A stretch of DNA of 64,000 nt from Pacificibacter marinus (GCF_018860665.1 NZ_JAHKPK010000025.1:224279-288278), one strand, 5' to 3'. Shown: positions 27,578 through 36,681, numbered from the stretch's first letter. Notes: generated by a model not told the origin, from the letters alone. Translations and numbers: made by a program.

Positions 27578-28597
27578 CTATCCTGCAATTTTACGCAGCT
27601 GATCCATGCGCGGTTTTAGCCGGTCGATCTCGGCTTTATTTCGGGCCTGAGTTGCCTTGAACCATTCCCCATCAGGCGATTGTTGCTGGGCCAGCTCAGC
27701 GCGGGCTTGCTCTGGCGTTGTCGTCAAAGACCCGCCAAGGGTGCGGATCTGCCCCATGCTGTCTTCGCCCATCATTTCGCCAATGGCAGCGAACAGTTTC
27801 AGGGTATTGGCATCACCGCCCGCTTTGGTGGACAAAACATCGCTAAGACCAGCCAAAGCCTCGCTATCCATGCCAATCTTGGCGGCCAGCATTTCAGCCG
27901 CGCTTTTTGCTTGCTGAATTTTTGCATTGGTTTGATCCCCCCAGTCTTTTGTGAGATCGGTCATCATTTGCGTGTTGGCGCGCTCAAGTTGCTGTGTGGC
28001 ATCCCCTTCCATTGCTTTGATTTTATCTGCGTAAATCTCGGTGAGGCCCTGAACATCCTCATTGGATAGGCCACGCTCATGCGCAAGCTCACGGACACGC
28101 CCCTCAAAATCAGTGTCCCATTTCAAACCGCCTTCGCCAAAGCCTTCAGGAATTTCAATTTTGTAATCTTCGGCCTTTTCAGGAACGCCAAACAGATCAC
28201 GATTTTCGGCTTTCCATTCAGACAATGACTGCCCCTCTTTGGGCTTGCCAATAAGCTGATCAGGCTTTGCGCCAAGTTTGCGTTGCGCTGCAATTTCAGC
28301 ATCCGTGAGTTTGGCAATGGCGTCCAATGGATCTTCGGTGGTATACCCTGACGCGGTCAAAGAGCGCCGTTGATCGTCTGTAAATTTGTCTTTTTCCCAC
28401 CATTTTTCAACAGCTGGTGCAGCACCCGCATCACCGGCACCTGCCGCACCAGCATCGGCAGCACCCGCCGCGCCAGCATCACCAGCACCCGCGTCTGCGG
28501 CACCGGCTGCCGCAGCATCACCAGCTACCGCACCAGCACCAGCATCATCAGCAGGCGCAAAAACGGGTTTCTTCAAATACAGATCAAAAAAGTTCAT
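27578..28597 (-). CDS. Scaffolding protein with Ala/Gly/Asp repeat region
   Basis: The 339-residue acidic, helical protein fits a podoviral scaffold: no cysteine, a coiled C-terminal half ending KAEIDRLKPRMDQLRKIAG, and position directly ahead of the capsid gene. Residues about 18-60 are a low-complexity run of Ala, Gly and Asp (AGAADAGAGDAGAAGAADAG), probably a flexible linker. ATG 28597 overlaps the preceding stop (ATGA). It would guide capsid assembly and then leave the prohead. Confidence 0.82.
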   Translation of the reverse strand: MNFFDLYLKKPVFAPADDAGAGAVAGDAAAAGAADAGAGDAGAAGAADAGAAGAGDAGAAPAVEKWWEKDKFTDDQRRSLTASGYTTEDPLDAIAKLTDAEIAAQRKLGAKPDQLIGKPKEGQSLSEWKAENRDLFGVPEKAEDYKIEIPEGFGEGGLKWDTDFEGRVRELAHERGLSNEDVQGLTEIYADKIKAMEGDATQQLERANTQMMTDLTKDWGDQTNAKIQQAKSAAEMLAAKIGMDSEALAGLSDVLSTKAGGDANTLKLFAAIGEMMGEDSMGQIRTLGGSLTTTPEQARAELAQQQSPDGEWFKATQARNKAEIDRLKPRMDQLRKIAG

Positions 28598-28932
28598 TCC
28601 GATGTCTCCATAAGTTCGTTGATTTCTGTCAGTGTCATCCCACCGGCGGCGAGCAGTTTAAGCGCAAGGTCACGAGCGCCCTTTTGCTCAAATTCACGGT
28701 AAGGATCGCGCGGGGCCAAAAGCCCCGTCACGTTGTCGTAAAGCGGTGGATCAATGGCCAAAATTCCACTCAAGCGAATGATGTCACAGGCCAATTCTGG
28801 ATTGACGACAAATGCGTGCGACCATCGTTTGGCAAGATCGGCAGCCGCCTGACCTGCGGCCACATGCTCCTCAACGGAAGCCCCACGCAAAAACGTTGCA
28901 ATGCCAATAGAAATGCGATCCCAAATCTTCAT
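28594..28932 (-). CDS. Small phage protein between portal and scaffold
   Basis: The 112-residue protein has no recognised domain. It reads MKIWDRISIGIATFLRGASV and then a helical part (DLALKLLAAGGMTLTEINEL). Both ends overlap the neighbours by ATGA, which supports a real gene. Its place suggests a head-assembly role, which is inference. Confidence 0.65.
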   Translation of the reverse strand: MKIWDRISIGIATFLRGASVEEHVAAGQAAADLAKRWSHAFVVNPELACDIIRLSGILAIDPPLYDNVTGLLAPRDPYREFEQKGARDLALKLLAAGGMTLTEINELMETSE

Positions 28933-30602
28933 TGGACACCCCCTGCAGCCTGTGCCTGAGCCAAGTCTTTGGCCAAACCGCCGCCTGCCTTGGCCGCTTC
29001 CATCATTTGTTGCTGTTGCATCATTTGTTGCTGTTGCTCTGCGCGACTTTGACCGCGCGCATCAGCTTCTTCGCGTGACCGCAGCATTGATTGCGGCAAT
29101 GTCGGGCTGGCATCATGCAACGCCTCAATCGCGGCATCTTCATCAAAGCGATCCCCTGCGCGCGTGCCTGAGCTTGAAAGCTGTGCCAAACCACCCAAGT
29201 CATTGATGAATTGACGCACAGCAATGCCTTCACGCGCTTTAAGCGCCCGTGTCGCGGCCGATTGATAGCGCACAGACAGCGGCAAGCCCTGCGCCTCCTT
29301 GGGGGGCGGTGGAATTTGGCCCGCACGCCAAAGCTGACGGAACCGGCGCTCGACTTTGCGGGCCGCATATTCCTCCATGATGCGATCCGCGTGCGGTGCC
29401 CAACTGCGCAACTTGGCTTCCTCGATGATTTGCACTTCTTCAGACGTGATCCCTGTCCGATTGTGCAGGGTCATCAGCGAATAATAAAAAGCGTTCTTCA
29501 TCGCCTGAACTTTTTCGCGTTTCTCGTCGATCGTCAGATTAAGATTACCAACATTGTTCAACGCACCAACCAGCGGCTGCCCACGCACGCTCATGCCCCC
29601 ATAAAGCACTTCGCCAGGGCGCACCCGCCCTTCAAGCGGCATTGCGCGGCGATCCGGTGCAAGCATCGTCGGATCCGCAGCCTTTTGTGCCGCACGTATG
29701 GTTGCCGCGTCCATTTGTTGATTTACACGCGCACTTGGCAGGGCAACATGACCAGGGCCAGTTGCATAAATTTGCCCACCATCCACATCCCAACGCGGAT
29801 AATAAAACGGCATTTCATCGAACCCAGCCACGCGAATTGTGCTTTGTTCAAGCTCGGTGGCGTAAACAGACAAATACCGTTTGCCACGCGGGCCAAGCGC
29901 CCCTGCAGAGTATCCATCATTTAGACAAACATGATGGAAAAAAGCGATGTCGTCGTTTGCACCTTTTTCAGCCATATCAATCAATTTGGCAGAAACAACA
30001 TCACCCGATTTTTTAAACATCCGAACAGCGGCACGCGGCTTTAAGAAAAATTTGCGCACCGCTTCGCAGACACGGTTGTGCCCATCGATGTCCACGACAA
30101 CCTCTGACAACGACAGCGTTTGATCAATAAAGCGCCGCTCAACAAGATCGATTTCGTCATAGCCCGCGAACTGACCAAATGCCGCAATGTCAGAATAGCC
30201 TTGAAAGGTTGCGCTGTAGAACGTCGAATTGGATGGCGACAGTGACGCCATGACGCGCTTTGTGGACACCTCGATCCAGTCTGCCATGGGCTTCCACTTG
30301 TTGAACTCACTGTCTGAACTTTGCAACCCCACCCAATTGCTGGCAGGGTTGGTGATCGCCGCATAAAGCCCTGCCGACATATCAACAGCGGCCATAATCG
30401 GCTCACTCGACAATGCTTTTTCAAACTTGCGCTGCCCGCCTATATCTGACCGCCCCATGCCACTGCGCTGTGGCCGGATCAACGCCGCGATGTCTTGCCA
30501 ATCACGTTCTGAATTGGCGCGAAATGCTTTCAGCTCATCCCACCGACGCATTGCCTCTTTGGCAAAGGTCGGGTTATGGCCGATTGTTTTTTGCTCAGCC
30601 AT
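28929..30602 (-). CDS. Portal / head-to-tail connector protein, T7 gp8-like
   Basis: The 557-residue protein resembles the podoviral head-tail connector family (PF12236): RANSERDWQDIAALIRPQRS near the N-terminus, the GLYAAITNPASNWVGLQ segment, a core with RTGITSEEVQIIEEAKLRSW, and a Gln/Met-rich C-terminus (RAEQQQQMMQQQQMMEAAKA). Twelve copies would form the DNA channel at one capsid vertex. ATG 30602 shares its A with the preceding stop (TGATG); an in-frame TTG one codon earlier is not needed. Confidence 0.9.
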   Translation of the reverse strand: MAEQKTIGHNPTFAKEAMRRWDELKAFRANSERDWQDIAALIRPQRSGMGRSDIGGQRKFEKALSSEPIMAAVDMSAGLYAAITNPASNWVGLQSSDSEFNKWKPMADWIEVSTKRVMASLSPSNSTFYSATFQGYSDIAAFGQFAGYDEIDLVERRFIDQTLSLSEVVVDIDGHNRVCEAVRKFFLKPRAAVRMFKKSGDVVSAKLIDMAEKGANDDIAFFHHVCLNDGYSAGALGPRGKRYLSVYATELEQSTIRVAGFDEMPFYYPRWDVDGGQIYATGPGHVALPSARVNQQMDAATIRAAQKAADPTMLAPDRRAMPLEGRVRPGEVLYGGMSVRGQPLVGALNNVGNLNLTIDEKREKVQAMKNAFYYSLMTLHNRTGITSEEVQIIEEAKLRSWAPHADRIMEEYAARKVERRFRQLWRAGQIPPPPKEAQGLPLSVRYQSAATRALKAREGIAVRQFINDLGGLAQLSSSGTRAGDRFDEDAAIEALHDASPTLPQSMLRSREEADARGQSRAEQQQQMMQQQQMMEAAKAGGGLAKDLAQAQAAGGVQ

Positions 30603-30781
30603 CAAACCGCACTCCCCAATTTGGGCGTGGCAGGGATGCCATTGGCGCTTGTTAATACATTTGCAGCCGCCCCACCGCGACGACGACGCAGACGCGCCTC
30701 GATGTCAGCTTGGCGCACACTTTCGGAATTGTTTGACGATGCGAAAACTTGAGACGCCGCAGAGATATTTGGTTGTTTCAT
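30602..30781 (-). CDS. Small basic phage protein upstream of portal
   Basis: The 59-residue protein begins MKQPNISAASQVFASSNNSE and contains a basic run ARLRRRRGGAAANVLTS. Short proteins with an Arg-rich stretch followed by a small hydrophobic segment are common between terminase and portal genes in podoviruses, but no function is known to me. It is joined on both sides by TGATG stop-start overlaps, so translation is coupled to the GNAT-like gene and the portal gene. Confidence 0.65.
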   Translation of the reverse strand: MKQPNISAASQVFASSNNSESVRQADIEARLRRRRGGAAANVLTSANGIPATPKLGSAV

Positions 30782-31311
30782 CAGGCACATGTTGAAGCCT
30801 CCTTTTGGATTTCAGGGGAAAGCCAGACAAACTGGCGAAAGGTCACAGCGCCATCAGCGCCGAAACCCGACATTTCAGCTTCGAGAACAAAGCCGACCGC
30901 GGTTAAAAACGCTGACGCACGCGGATGATCCGCCCATGCGCGCGCTTCCACACGATTGATCCCACGTTCGAGGCAAAAACGGGGCATTTCGTTGCGGATC
31001 GTCAGCGCAAATTCGGCCAACGATCTGCGATATTTTTTGTGATCCCGCGCGACAAGTGCAGCCTGTGCAACGCCAGATTGTCCCGTATTGCCAAGGGCCA
31101 AAATGGCAAAGGCTGGACTGCCAAACGCTGCGGTTTTATGCGCGACAACAGACAGAAGATGCGCAGGAACCATAGCGCGCCAATCGGCCCAAAGCCCGTA
31201 ACGAGAACAATCACGCCCCCGCACCAACTCAGCTTCACGCAGATCATCCGCATCCAAAAACTGAAAGACAGACAAGGCAGCTGCTTCATCGAAGTCGCGC
31301 AGATCAATCAT
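30781..31311 (-). CDS. GNAT-like phage protein, similar to T7 gp13 (DUF2833)
   Basis: The 176-residue protein resembles T7-type internal virion protein A/gp13, whose family (DUF2833) has a GNAT acetyltransferase-like fold. Visible features are a central ALVARDHKKYRRSLAEFALT, where acetyl-CoA-type P-loop residues would lie, and late HPRASAFLTAVGFVLEAEMS, typical of GNAT C-termini. GGAGA about 9 bases ahead decides ATG 31311 over the TTG at 31320 that overlaps the terminase stop. In T7 the homologue is needed for virion assembly; enzymatic activity is not assured. Confidence 0.7.
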   Translation of the reverse strand: MIDLRDFDEAAALSVFQFLDADDLREAELVRGRDCSRYGLWADWRAMVPAHLLSVVAHKTAAFGSPAFAILALGNTGQSGVAQAALVARDHKKYRRSLAEFALTIRNEMPRFCLERGINRVEARAWADHPRASAFLTAVGFVLEAEMSGFGADGAVTFRQFVWLSPEIQKEASTCA

Positions 31312-31316
31312 TTTTT

Positions 31317-33152
31317 TCAATCTCCGTATGGGTTAAGAATATCATGGCCAGTGATCAGGCCAGATGGCCGTGCAGCCCCACGATGGCTCATAGATGGGCC
31401 GCCGTTGTGGCCGATTTGACCGTTGCTGTTTGGCAGGGAATTGGGGCTCATACCGTTGGCCAAGAATTGCGACAGGAACAGGTATTGCGTCGCATCGATG
31501 ACGTTGGCCTCGGTGTGGCTTTTGTCTGGCACCTTGCGTTTGTCACCGTTTGTATCAACCGCATCGACCCAGACGTAACGCGCAGACAGACCCGCGATGA
31601 AAAATTTCATGGACGGATCACACAACAGACCAGGGTGGCCCTGAACAAGGGGCGCGTCCAATGCCGATCGCATTGCCTCAAGGCGTGGATTGATCCTGTT
31701 TGCACCAACCGTTTGCGGGCGAATTGTGATACCAGCCGCACCACCTGCTAGCAGGTTCCAGTTTTCATTTTCATCATCGGCCAGTGAAGATCCGGCCTCA
31801 CCCGCCATATCACCCCAGCCAGCATCGACACGAAACCGCGAAAAGCGATCACTGCTCAACAACACAGCCAAACGGTCACCAAAGACCTTGGCCAACAAGC
31901 GTTCTTTGGGAAAGTGCAGCTCAGCATAGAGCCGCCAATAGCCATGCGTGCCAGACGGGATGAATTGCCCGATCACAGCTGCTGGTTTGAAACCTTGATC
32001 AAGACCGATGGACAACGGGATCCCCGCAATCGGCACAAGCGTGTCTTCGGCAACGTGAATGCGACGATTGAAGTGCTTGAGAAAGATCGGATCGCCCACA
32101 CGCATGTAGGTGATTTTGTTGTAAACAAGCCGTTCATTCATATCGCCACGGCCGGCAAGTTCATTGATGGCTATTTGACGTGGATAGTAACCAGGAGAGA
32201 GGTTTTGTAGGTTTTCACATCCTTCTTCACCATACCCAGGCTGCAAGAAAAATAGCATTTCGATTGCCTTCGCACCCTCAGGCAAACTAGATGTCAGTTT
32301 TTCAGACATTTTTGTGCGCTCTTCCTCGTCGTGGAAAACACCAAAGGTCCAATTTTCCTCATCAGGAGCGTTAAAATCACAACAAATCTGGCCGTAAGAT
32401 CTCAAAATATCAGCCAAGCCTGCAAAATGCTGGCGACCAGGGTATCGGTCGATGCGCCCAATCGCGACAGTCAAAATCAGCACGGGCATTGTGTCAGCTT
32501 CGTTGAGTACAATATCCGTTGCTTCTAAACCGCGCATTGAAGCGACGATGTCGTCCCCAAATGCTTTGAACTCCGCTGTAAACTCTATCGGCCCATATTC
32601 GTCTTCAAAGTGCATTTTGTGAGTTACTGGATCGCCGCGACCACCAGACCATTGCCCCATACTTTTTGGGTAAGCTTCAAGATATGATGGGATCGTGGTT
32701 GACCACAGTTGGCGATAAGTCTCACGAATGAAAACGACCTTGTATCGACGCACACCATCGATAGTGGAGCGCGGCATCATAATCGCGCGCCGCAAACGTG
32801 ATTTCATCAATGTTGTAGTCTTACCAGAACCAACTGGCCCCTGAATACCGACCACATCTCCATCAGACCAGTAAAAGGCTTCTGATATAGGACCAGGGAA
32901 ACTGACATTGCCGTTTGGTTCTGACAGATCATCTATCAAATCTTCGATCTTGCCAGCGAACTGTTCACCCGATACGCTGTCAATTGCCTCTTTCGCAGAA
33001 AACCTTTCCAAAACGGATTTCAGCGCATCCTCGTCCTCTGCGGTCTTTGCGACCTCATTCAAAGGGCGTGTTCCCCCCGACCCCGTGTCGGCAGGCCCAA
33101 GGCATTCCCCCCGACCCCATCCCCACATCCAAAGGTTCGCGCTCTGGGCCAT
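31317..33152 (-). CDS. terL: Terminase large subunit
   Basis: The 611-residue DNA-packaging motor has Walker A GPVGSGKTT at about residues 105-113, an adenine-type segment KVVFIRETYRQLWSTTIPSY, Walker B-like DIVLNEADTMP, and a C-terminal nuclease domain with SIGLDQGFKPAAVIGQ and FRVDAGWGDMAGEAGSS supplying acidic metal ligands. ATG 33152 shares a base with the stop of the upstream 71-aa gene (TAATG), so the longer in-frame extension is not needed. It cuts and translocates phage DNA into proheads. Confidence 0.92.
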   Translation of the reverse strand: MAQSANLWMWGWGRGECLGPADTGSGGTRPLNEVAKTAEDEDALKSVLERFSAKEAIDSVSGEQFAGKIEDLIDDLSEPNGNVSFPGPISEAFYWSDGDVVGIQGPVGSGKTTTLMKSRLRRAIMMPRSTIDGVRRYKVVFIRETYRQLWSTTIPSYLEAYPKSMGQWSGGRGDPVTHKMHFEDEYGPIEFTAEFKAFGDDIVASMRGLEATDIVLNEADTMPVLILTVAIGRIDRYPGRQHFAGLADILRSYGQICCDFNAPDEENWTFGVFHDEEERTKMSEKLTSSLPEGAKAIEMLFFLQPGYGEEGCENLQNLSPGYYPRQIAINELAGRGDMNERLVYNKITYMRVGDPIFLKHFNRRIHVAEDTLVPIAGIPLSIGLDQGFKPAAVIGQFIPSGTHGYWRLYAELHFPKERLLAKVFGDRLAVLLSSDRFSRFRVDAGWGDMAGEAGSSLADDENENWNLLAGGAAGITIRPQTVGANRINPRLEAMRSALDAPLVQGHPGLLCDPSMKFFIAGLSARYVWVDAVDTNGDKRKVPDKSHTEANVIDATQYLFLSQFLANGMSPNSLPNSNGQIGHNGGPSMSHRGAARPSGLITGHDILNPYGD

Positions 33153-33367
33153 TATGAAAGACCTTTCGAATTTGCTGTACAGGGTCGGAGAGACCCGCAT
33201 ACAGACTTCGCGGATGGCACCCCCCAGGGGGGCAAAACGCGCGAATACGTCCAGCGAACCGTGATGTCTGGACCTGCCGCGCGATCGATACCAATGAAGG
33301 TAAACGCCTGATTTTCAATCAGTGTGTCGGTGCCTTTTTTGTCCATATTAATCAAAGCCTTAGTCAT
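33152..33367 (-). CDS. Small phage protein between the terminase genes
   Basis: The 71-residue frame (MTKALINMDKKGTDTLIENQ) is joined to the small-terminase gene by ATGA and to terL by TAATG, so its borders match the coupling seen throughout this operon. I know no related family. The C-terminal part is rich in Pro, Cys and Ser and overlaps no other gene. Either a short packaging accessory protein or a translational-coupling leader for terL. Confidence 0.5.
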   Translation of the reverse strand: MTKALINMDKKGTDTLIENQAFTFIGIDRAAGPDITVRWTYSRVLPPWGVPSAKSVCGSLRPCTANSKGLS

Positions 33368-34035
33368 TCCGTCCGACTTTCTGCGTCCGACACGCCATTG
33401 GGTGACTTGTTAACCTGTTGATTTTGCTCAATTTCTTGCGCGACGTCCGCAGGCATCATCCGACCCTTGCGCACGGGCGTCACATCAAGCGCGTGATCTC
33501 CTGCCCGTGTGGGCTGCACTGGCTGCGCTGGCACGATCACGGTGGTGTTCTGGTTGACCTGCACGTCTGGCGTTGCTTTGGGCGCGCCATACGGCAAAAG
33601 CGCATCAGCTGCCCGCAACTGCACGGCGTAAAGGTGCAAGAACGTGGCCAGCCTTTGGGCACCGCTTGGCGTGTCCGGCTGTGTCCCGCCGCCCTTTTTG
33701 GCTTTGGTCGCGCCATCGTAGGCCCATGACAGAACCCGCTCAGTGTTCTCCATCGCTGTGACCATCGCGTCTTGGGACTTGGCCAAACCAGCCATCTGCG
33801 CCAGCATATCTTCGGGCATCGCGTAGCCTTTGGACGCCAGCCAATCGCGCATCTGCGTTGAACCTTTGTTCTTGGCACCCTTCGGACGTCCTTTGGCCGC
33901 GTTGCCAGCCTGCGCGGGCGTGTTCCCAGCTTCGTCTGGCAAAAGCGCCAACTGTTCGCCCGCTGCCCGCACCTTTTCAAGCCGTGTCGCGGCATCGGAC
34001 GCCATTTTCTCGAATGTGTTCTTCGCCTTGGCCAT
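33364..34035 (-). CDS. Putative terminase small subunit
   Basis: The 223-residue protein has a basic linker GNAAKGRPKGAKNKGSTQMR followed by a helical domain (DWLASKGYAMPEDMLAQMAG) and a disordered Gln/Asn-rich tail. The GRPKGAKNK motif followed by a short helical domain is common in small terminase subunits and DNA-binding packaging proteins. It precedes terL in the packaging operon. I see no other candidate for the DNA-recognition subunit. Confidence 0.65.
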   Translation of the reverse strand: MAKAKNTFEKMASDAATRLEKVRAAGEQLALLPDEAGNTPAQAGNAAKGRPKGAKNKGSTQMRDWLASKGYAMPEDMLAQMAGLAKSQDAMVTAMENTERVLSWAYDGATKAKKGGGTQPDTPSGAQRLATFLHLYAVQLRAADALLPYGAPKATPDVQVNQNTTVIVPAQPVQPTRAGDHALDVTPVRKGRMMPADVAQEIEQNQQVNKSPNGVSDAESRTE

Positions 34036-34077
34036 TAAAAAACCCCTTTTTTATTGTTTTTCAAAGGGTTAGTCAGG
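34036..34077 (-). promoter_or_regulatory. Hairpin covering the ribosome-binding site of the small terminase gene
   Basis: On the minus strand AACCCTTT (34068-34075 region) can pair with AAAGGGGTT followed by a T6 run, directly ahead of ATG 34035. The AAGGGG that would serve as ribosome-binding site lies inside the stem. The element may act as terminator, as translational switch, or both. Pairing has one bulge. Confidence 0.4.
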
Positions 34078-34090
34078 GCACACAACGCCC

Positions 34091-34349
34091 CTACAACACT
34101 CTTGGCAAAAGCGTTGTAGGGCGTGTTGTAGTTATTATTCTTTATATTCAATAAGATAAGAATATAATACAACGCTACAACGCTACAACGCGTAAAAATA
34201 CGCGTGTGCATGTGTGTGTGCGCATGTGTGTGAGAGGGGCGGCTTGTGCGTTGTAGCGTTGTAGCTACATGATAAGGCATTGTTTTAAAATGCTTATCGT
34301 TGGAACAAAAACTACAACGGTCCAATTTTAGAGCGTTGTAGCGTTGTAG
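34091..34349. repeat. CTACAACG iterons around an AT-rich core: candidate phage replication origin
   Basis: The 8-mer CTACAACG or its complement CGTTGTAG occurs exactly at 34112, 34175, 34183, 34249, 34257, 34312, 34334 and 34342, with one-mismatch copies at 34091, 34124 and 34167. Several are head-to-tail with 8-bp period. An AT-rich stretch at 34131-34170 lies among them, and an alternating purine-pyrimidine tract (GTGTGCATGTGTG type) runs from 34201 to 34232. The region lies between the helicase-like gene and the packaging genes. Iterons plus an AT-rich segment is the usual plan of an initiator-dependent origin. Confidence 0.7.
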
Positions 34350-34462
34350 CCCCAGACCCAAACCGCAAGGCCAGAACGCCTGAGAAATATAGGCGCGAAA
34401 TGGGGTTGGGGGAAAGCACAAAAATGCCCGCGCACCATTGATTGAGGCCAAGACGCTCAAAA

Positions 34463-36415
34463 TCATGCGAAGCCCTCCACATCACCGCTGGCACCTTCTG
34501 GGTGGCTAAACGGCTCGCCGCGATCTGCGGGCATGTCCATCATGCCTGCGATTGATGGCAGCGGTATCCACGTCGCCCGCGATCGCACCCGTGCAAACGA
34601 TAGATTGCCAGCCTTGGCGCCATGCACGCGCCGTGCGGCCTGTTGCCAGACGCCGCCCGCCCATCTGCTGTCAAAAAATAGCGATCCCAGCTGGTTCACC
34701 GGCTGATTTGCAATCGCCAACTCCGCACTGGCACCGGATCCACGCACGCGCAGGCCATACTGTGCCAAGTGGCCATTTCCATTTTCTGGCGTCGCCTCGC
34801 CAAGTTGTTGGGGCGCGCCTGGCAACTTGGCCACCATCGCCACCCATGACCCCACGTTGTACCGCGTCCCACCGCGCCAAACGTCAAGCTGTTGCCCCAT
34901 CAAATGGGTCATCATGTCTTGCGCATTTGATCCGATGTCTGCCGTGTCGTCCTTCAAATGCAACGCGATTTTTGCAACCCATCCGGCCAACAGTTCTTCG
35001 CTTGGCAAATCTTCACTCAGCGCCATGTCTGCCATCGCCAAAACGGTGCCATAGTTGTCGGCATGACGCCCGCCATAGCCACCATTTGCCAGCGCCGCGC
35101 GCCACAAATCCAAACGCTCGTGCCAGGTCTCCCAACCATCGATCAAACGGCGGCGCAACTGACCGCCCAAATTGCGGATCGCACGCCAATCGGGATCAAG
35201 TTTGCGGGCTTCTTTTGGTATTTCGTTCAGATCGAACAAGATCAAGCGGCTGCGGTCCTGTGGGGGGAGCGGGGGAACCAAGATCGAGCTGAAAACAAAA
35301 CAGCTGTAGGCGTTGCCCTGATAGCCCTTTTGATCCGTTGAGCCGCGCAAAATCTGATCGCCACTGGCCGCGATACGCGCCAGCTTTATGATGTTCTTTG
35401 CCTTGTTCGATCTTGCGTCCTCGTCAGGCTCCAATTCGTCCAGCGCCACTGGCAGCGACGAATAGCCAATAACAGACCGAATGCCCGCTTCTGTCGCGTC
35501 AGACGCCTGCAGCAAGCCATCGGATCCGCCATGCACGTTTTTCAACAATTTTTGCAGCGTTGATTTGCCCGTTGCCTGATCGCCTGACAACCACGTCACC
35601 GGCCGCCAATCCAACGCCCCGCCGAGCATCTGTGCGCAGACCACGCCAAGCATCAAATGCGGGTCAACGTCTGGCCTGCGCCAATACCAAGACCCAAGAT
35701 GTTCAAGCAACTTTTGTCCCGCCTCATAGCGGCCCTTAGTTTCTGCAGGGCGCGGGATCTTGTCAGCTGCGGAATAGACCTTACCGTCATAGACGCCAGG
35801 CGCTTCCCATTCACCATCGATCAAGATCTTGTCGCCCGCGTGAAAAATCAGCTTTCCATCATCGTCAACCCATGCGCCAGCACCGCGCACGCGGCCCGTG
35901 GGTGACCAAACGCCTCGTTCTTCGCAGGCCTGAACCATCGTAAAGGCCGCGTCGTTCTGGTCGAATTTACCACTCTTAGCAAAGCCCTTTGCATCGATCT
36001 GCGGCCACTTTTCACTGAGCAACCCAATGCGGCCGCCAAACAGGTGCCGAATGGTGTCCAGCTCATGTTTTTTCACGGCCCGCAACTGGCCGCGCACGTC
36101 CAAGTAAAACGATAGATCGCCATAAATACCCAACGGCTTCACGGGACAACCACTGTAAATTTCACCAAAGGGCCGATCGTCAGAACCACTGCCCCCAGAC
36201 ACGGCCGCGTCATAGCCCGCGCCTGTGTCTTGTGGATCGCGCCCGAAATCCGGCCCTTGGCCGCCCATGTCGCCGTAAGCCTCAAGCGGCACAGCCTCCG
36301 GCGCATTTTCCAACTCGTTGCGCAAGTCATCGTGACTTGGCCGCGCTGGATCCTTGCGTGATGGCACCAAAGACTTTTCAGGATTTGTGACCCAATCGTC
36401 CACAGTCTCGCTCAT
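34463..36415 (-). CDS. Phage helicase-like ATPase (replication)
   Basis: The 650-residue protein has a P-loop GDQATGKSTLQK at about residues 278-289, an acidic Walker B-like VALDELEPDEDA and a later arginine-containing PPLPPQDRSRLILFDL. This resembles the ATPase part of phage primase-helicases and DUF927/VirE-type proteins. The upstream neighbour encodes a Toprim primase, so the pair would unwind and prime DNA at the nearby iteron region. ATG 36415 overlaps the preceding stop (ATGA); the longer N-terminal extension reads poorly. Exact family uncertain. Confidence 0.75.
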   Translation of the reverse strand: MSETVDDWVTNPEKSLVPSRKDPARPSHDDLRNELENAPEAVPLEAYGDMGGQGPDFGRDPQDTGAGYDAAVSGGSGSDDRPFGEIYSGCPVKPLGIYGDLSFYLDVRGQLRAVKKHELDTIRHLFGGRIGLLSEKWPQIDAKGFAKSGKFDQNDAAFTMVQACEERGVWSPTGRVRGAGAWVDDDGKLIFHAGDKILIDGEWEAPGVYDGKVYSAADKIPRPAETKGRYEAGQKLLEHLGSWYWRRPDVDPHLMLGVVCAQMLGGALDWRPVTWLSGDQATGKSTLQKLLKNVHGGSDGLLQASDATEAGIRSVIGYSSLPVALDELEPDEDARSNKAKNIIKLARIAASGDQILRGSTDQKGYQGNAYSCFVFSSILVPPLPPQDRSRLILFDLNEIPKEARKLDPDWRAIRNLGGQLRRRLIDGWETWHERLDLWRAALANGGYGGRHADNYGTVLAMADMALSEDLPSEELLAGWVAKIALHLKDDTADIGSNAQDMMTHLMGQQLDVWRGGTRYNVGSWVAMVAKLPGAPQQLGEATPENGNGHLAQYGLRVRGSGASAELAIANQPVNQLGSLFFDSRWAGGVWQQAARRVHGAKAGNLSFARVRSRATWIPLPSIAGMMDMPADRGEPFSHPEGASGDVEGFA

Positions 36416-36681
36416 GCGCTTGTTCCAATGAGCAAGACCACAACCGCGCCATAGAACAAAGCCACAAGCCCAACAAGCAACCACGACCGGATCCAGCCCT
36501 TGCGCGCGGTCTCCGTCTTGATCGGCGGGGCGGCGCGCAATTCTATTTTGACCATATCCCGCGCTTCTTTCTCGCGCGCGGCCGCAATCAAAAAATTCAT
36601 GTCGGATTTTTCCAACGAAACCCCCATAGCAGGCAATTTCAGTTGAAGCTCCAAGCGTTCCGATACTAACAATTCAGCCAT
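36412..36681 (-). CDS. Small single-pass membrane protein in the replication operon
   Basis: The 89-residue protein starts MAELLVSERLELQLKLPAMG, has a charged helical middle (AAAREKEARDMVKIELRA), and ends in one strong membrane segment SWLLVGLVALFYGAVVVLLI. A C-terminal anchor puts the charged part in the cytoplasm. Both ends overlap the primase and helicase genes. It might tether replication proteins to the membrane; this is speculation, and no family is recognised. Confidence 0.6.
   Translation of the reverse strand: MAELLVSERLELQLKLPAMGVSLEKSDMNFLIAAAREKEARDMVKIELRAAPPIKTETARKGWIRSWLLVGLVALFYGAVVVLLIGTSA

Noticed and set aside
34091-34349. Repeats as a CRISPR array
   Set aside because: The unit is only 8 bp, occurs in both orientations, and spacers are absent or irregular.
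34035-34466. 143-codon minus-strand frame through the iteron region
   Set aside because: Its residues are produced by the repeats and the GTGTGT tract (runs of LQR, THAHTH type); no ribosome-binding site and no family. Treated as non-coding.
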